From Prorocentrum cordatum (lineage: Eukaryota > Sar > Dinophyceae > Prorocentrales > Prorocentraceae), in contig CAUYUJ010015306.1 of assembly GCA_963575745.1 (NCBI GenBank), positions 93,501 through 157,500 on the forward strand: 64,000 nucleotides of DNA. Direction: 5' to 3'. The position numbers and the translations under genes are program-made. Below, piece by piece: positions 63,735 to 64,000 of this stretch. Each line of letters opens with the position of its first letter. Positions within the stretch are counted from its first letter, which is position 1. The notes under the pieces were generated by a model, which saw only the letters and a program-made list of their open reading frames with translations, did no database searches and had not been told where the DNA came from.

Positions 63735-63778
63735 GAGATGTTCGATAGGTTGACCGTGCCGCTAGAGAAGGCCATCCT
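63735..63778 (+). CDS. Hsp70/Grp170-like exon: EMFDRLTVPLEKAI
   Basis: Fourteen codons plus two bases follow acceptor GCGCCACAG. EMFDRLTVPLEKAI continues F-E-D-M-C-K of the previous exon and matches the Hsp70 helix [DE]-[LM]-[FW]-x-x-x-x-x-P-[LV]-[EK]-x-[AV]-[LI]. I place the end at a GC donor (GCAATT) because the two leftover bases CT plus the first C of a candidate exon at 63,936 restore the frame. An end at 63,770, before GCCATC, is the alternative. Confidence 0.82.
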
Positions 63779-63834
63779 GCAATTCATTATACCCATCAGC
63801 TTTCGCATTTCGTATGTTATCAACAACTCATCCC

Positions 63835-63905
63835 TCGCCCCCCCTCCCCTCCCTCTCCCTTCCCCTCTCTCTCTCTATCGCTCCCTCTCTCTCTCTCTCT
63901 CTCCC
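63835..63905. repeat. (CT)n tract before the last candidate exon
   Basis: C/T-only stretch about 30 bp before the AG at 63,935. It could serve as a polypyrimidine tract. Confidence 0.85.
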
Positions 63906-63935
63906 CATCGCCATCGCTCCGTATACATACGTCAG

Positions 63936-63970
63936 CAAAGGCGTAGGCGTTCCGGTGGCCAAAACCAGCT
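63936..63970 (+). CDS. Possible next Hsp70-like exon (KGVGVPVAKTS)
   Basis: This follows a (CT)n tract and the acceptor ATACGTCAG. With the carried bases from 63,778 it reads L-K-G-V-G-V-P-V-A-K-T-S, comparable to the A-G-[LV]-x-[LIV]-x-[DK]-I segment after the PLEKA helix in Hsp70s. A TGA follows in frame, so it must end early; GCTTCA at 63,971 is a possible GC donor. The match is weak and the window ends soon after. Confidence 0.38.
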
Positions 63971-64000
63971 GCTTCAAACCTCCATGAGGGGCAGCACCAG

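Larger units (their letters stand above)
6730..63970 (+). other. Interior of one Hsp70-superfamily (Hsp110/Grp170-like) gene spread over about 57 kb
   Basis: Eleven short + strand segments, each opening after an AG acceptor and closing at a GA, GT or GC donor, translate into consecutive pieces of an Hsp70-type ATPase domain with no disorder. The order runs from the helix before the VKDTVITVP strand, through the AAEIAGL helix, the FYNLGS phosphate-loop strand and the GG(H)LMDLKIA segment, to the LSSNK-VAPFNVESLFDDIDF lobe and the PLEKA helix. The degenerate phosphate-loop segment (NLGSRKTE instead of DLGGGTFD) and the APFNVESL motif favour the Hsp110/Grp170 branch, which acts in the ER as chaperone and nucleotide-exchange factor for BiP. 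I infer that assignment. Roughly 0.7 kb is coding. Exons for the amino-terminal ~100 residues and the carboxy-terminal half are not in the recognised part. All mobile elements listed from 7.1 to 63.1 kb therefore lie in introns. Confidence 0.8.

Noticed and set aside
63985-64000. GSTR-like codons at the very end, recalling the GGSTR motif of Hsp70
   Set aside because: Only four codons, without the preceding strand and too close to the upstream exon. Probably chance.
1-64000. tRNA, 5S rRNA, U snRNA or spliced-leader genes
   Set aside because: I looked for T-arm-like GTTCGA patterns and the leader sequence by eye. The candidates (near 18,960 and 23,490) do not fold as tRNAs and no exact leader was seen.

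Overview
This looks like dinoflagellate nuclear DNA. The evidence is the GC-rich base composition, introns with GA, GC and GT donors and AG|G acceptors, very long repeat-filled introns, and a LINE carrying an endonuclease, a reverse transcriptase and an RNase H. I cannot name the species. I see no rRNA, tRNA, spliced-leader gene or CRISPR array.

The backbone of the window is one host gene on the + strand, cut into tiny exons over about 57 kb. Eleven well-supported exons (from 7,043 to 63,778) and two weaker ones (6,730 and 63,936) join in order into a continuous stretch of an Hsp70-superfamily nucleotide-binding domain. It most resembles the Hsp110/Grp170 (HYOU1-like) ER chaperones. About 0.7 kb of coding sequence is spread over introns of 157 bp to 17.8 kb. 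The amino-terminal exons lie before the recognised part and the carboxy-terminal exons lie beyond base 64,000. Most of the long open frames in the window are low-complexity or transposon sequence inside these introns.

Intron layout. Bases 1-7,042 hold foldback elements and (CTC)n tracts. The 12.6-kb intron 7,088-19,644 holds an Ala/Arg-rich open frame (8.36-9.27 kb) and a decayed Copia-type retrotransposon (10.9-18.4 kb), which is itself split by a ~430-bp repeat element. Bases 19,720-34,559 contain small introns with (GGA)n tracts, ~100-bp tandem arrays, a clean 193-bp MITE with target duplication, foldbacks and CTTGGGGCC-type tracts. The 17.8-kb intron 34,609-52,449 contains a full-length 7.24-kb LINE inserted in an 89-bp satellite with a 16-bp target duplication, a second ~100-bp satellite array (46.1-47.35 kb), 160-bp TIR elements and a (CATA/CAGA)n tract. 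The 10.6-kb intron 52,542-63,097 contains a second copy of the ~400-bp element and, at 55.8-62.15 kb, four tandem copies of a 1.4-2.0-kb unit rich in GAC triplets and a GCGCGCG/CGCGCGC hairpin. One copy carries a 5'-truncated LINE remnant.

How it fits together: the host gene is the only feature likely to have a cellular function. The LINE has two intact ORFs, apart from one frame change at a run of seven A's, and could be recently active. The Copia element and the second LINE piece are dead. The many short TIR/foldback families are non-autonomous elements whose mobilising enzymes are not visible here.
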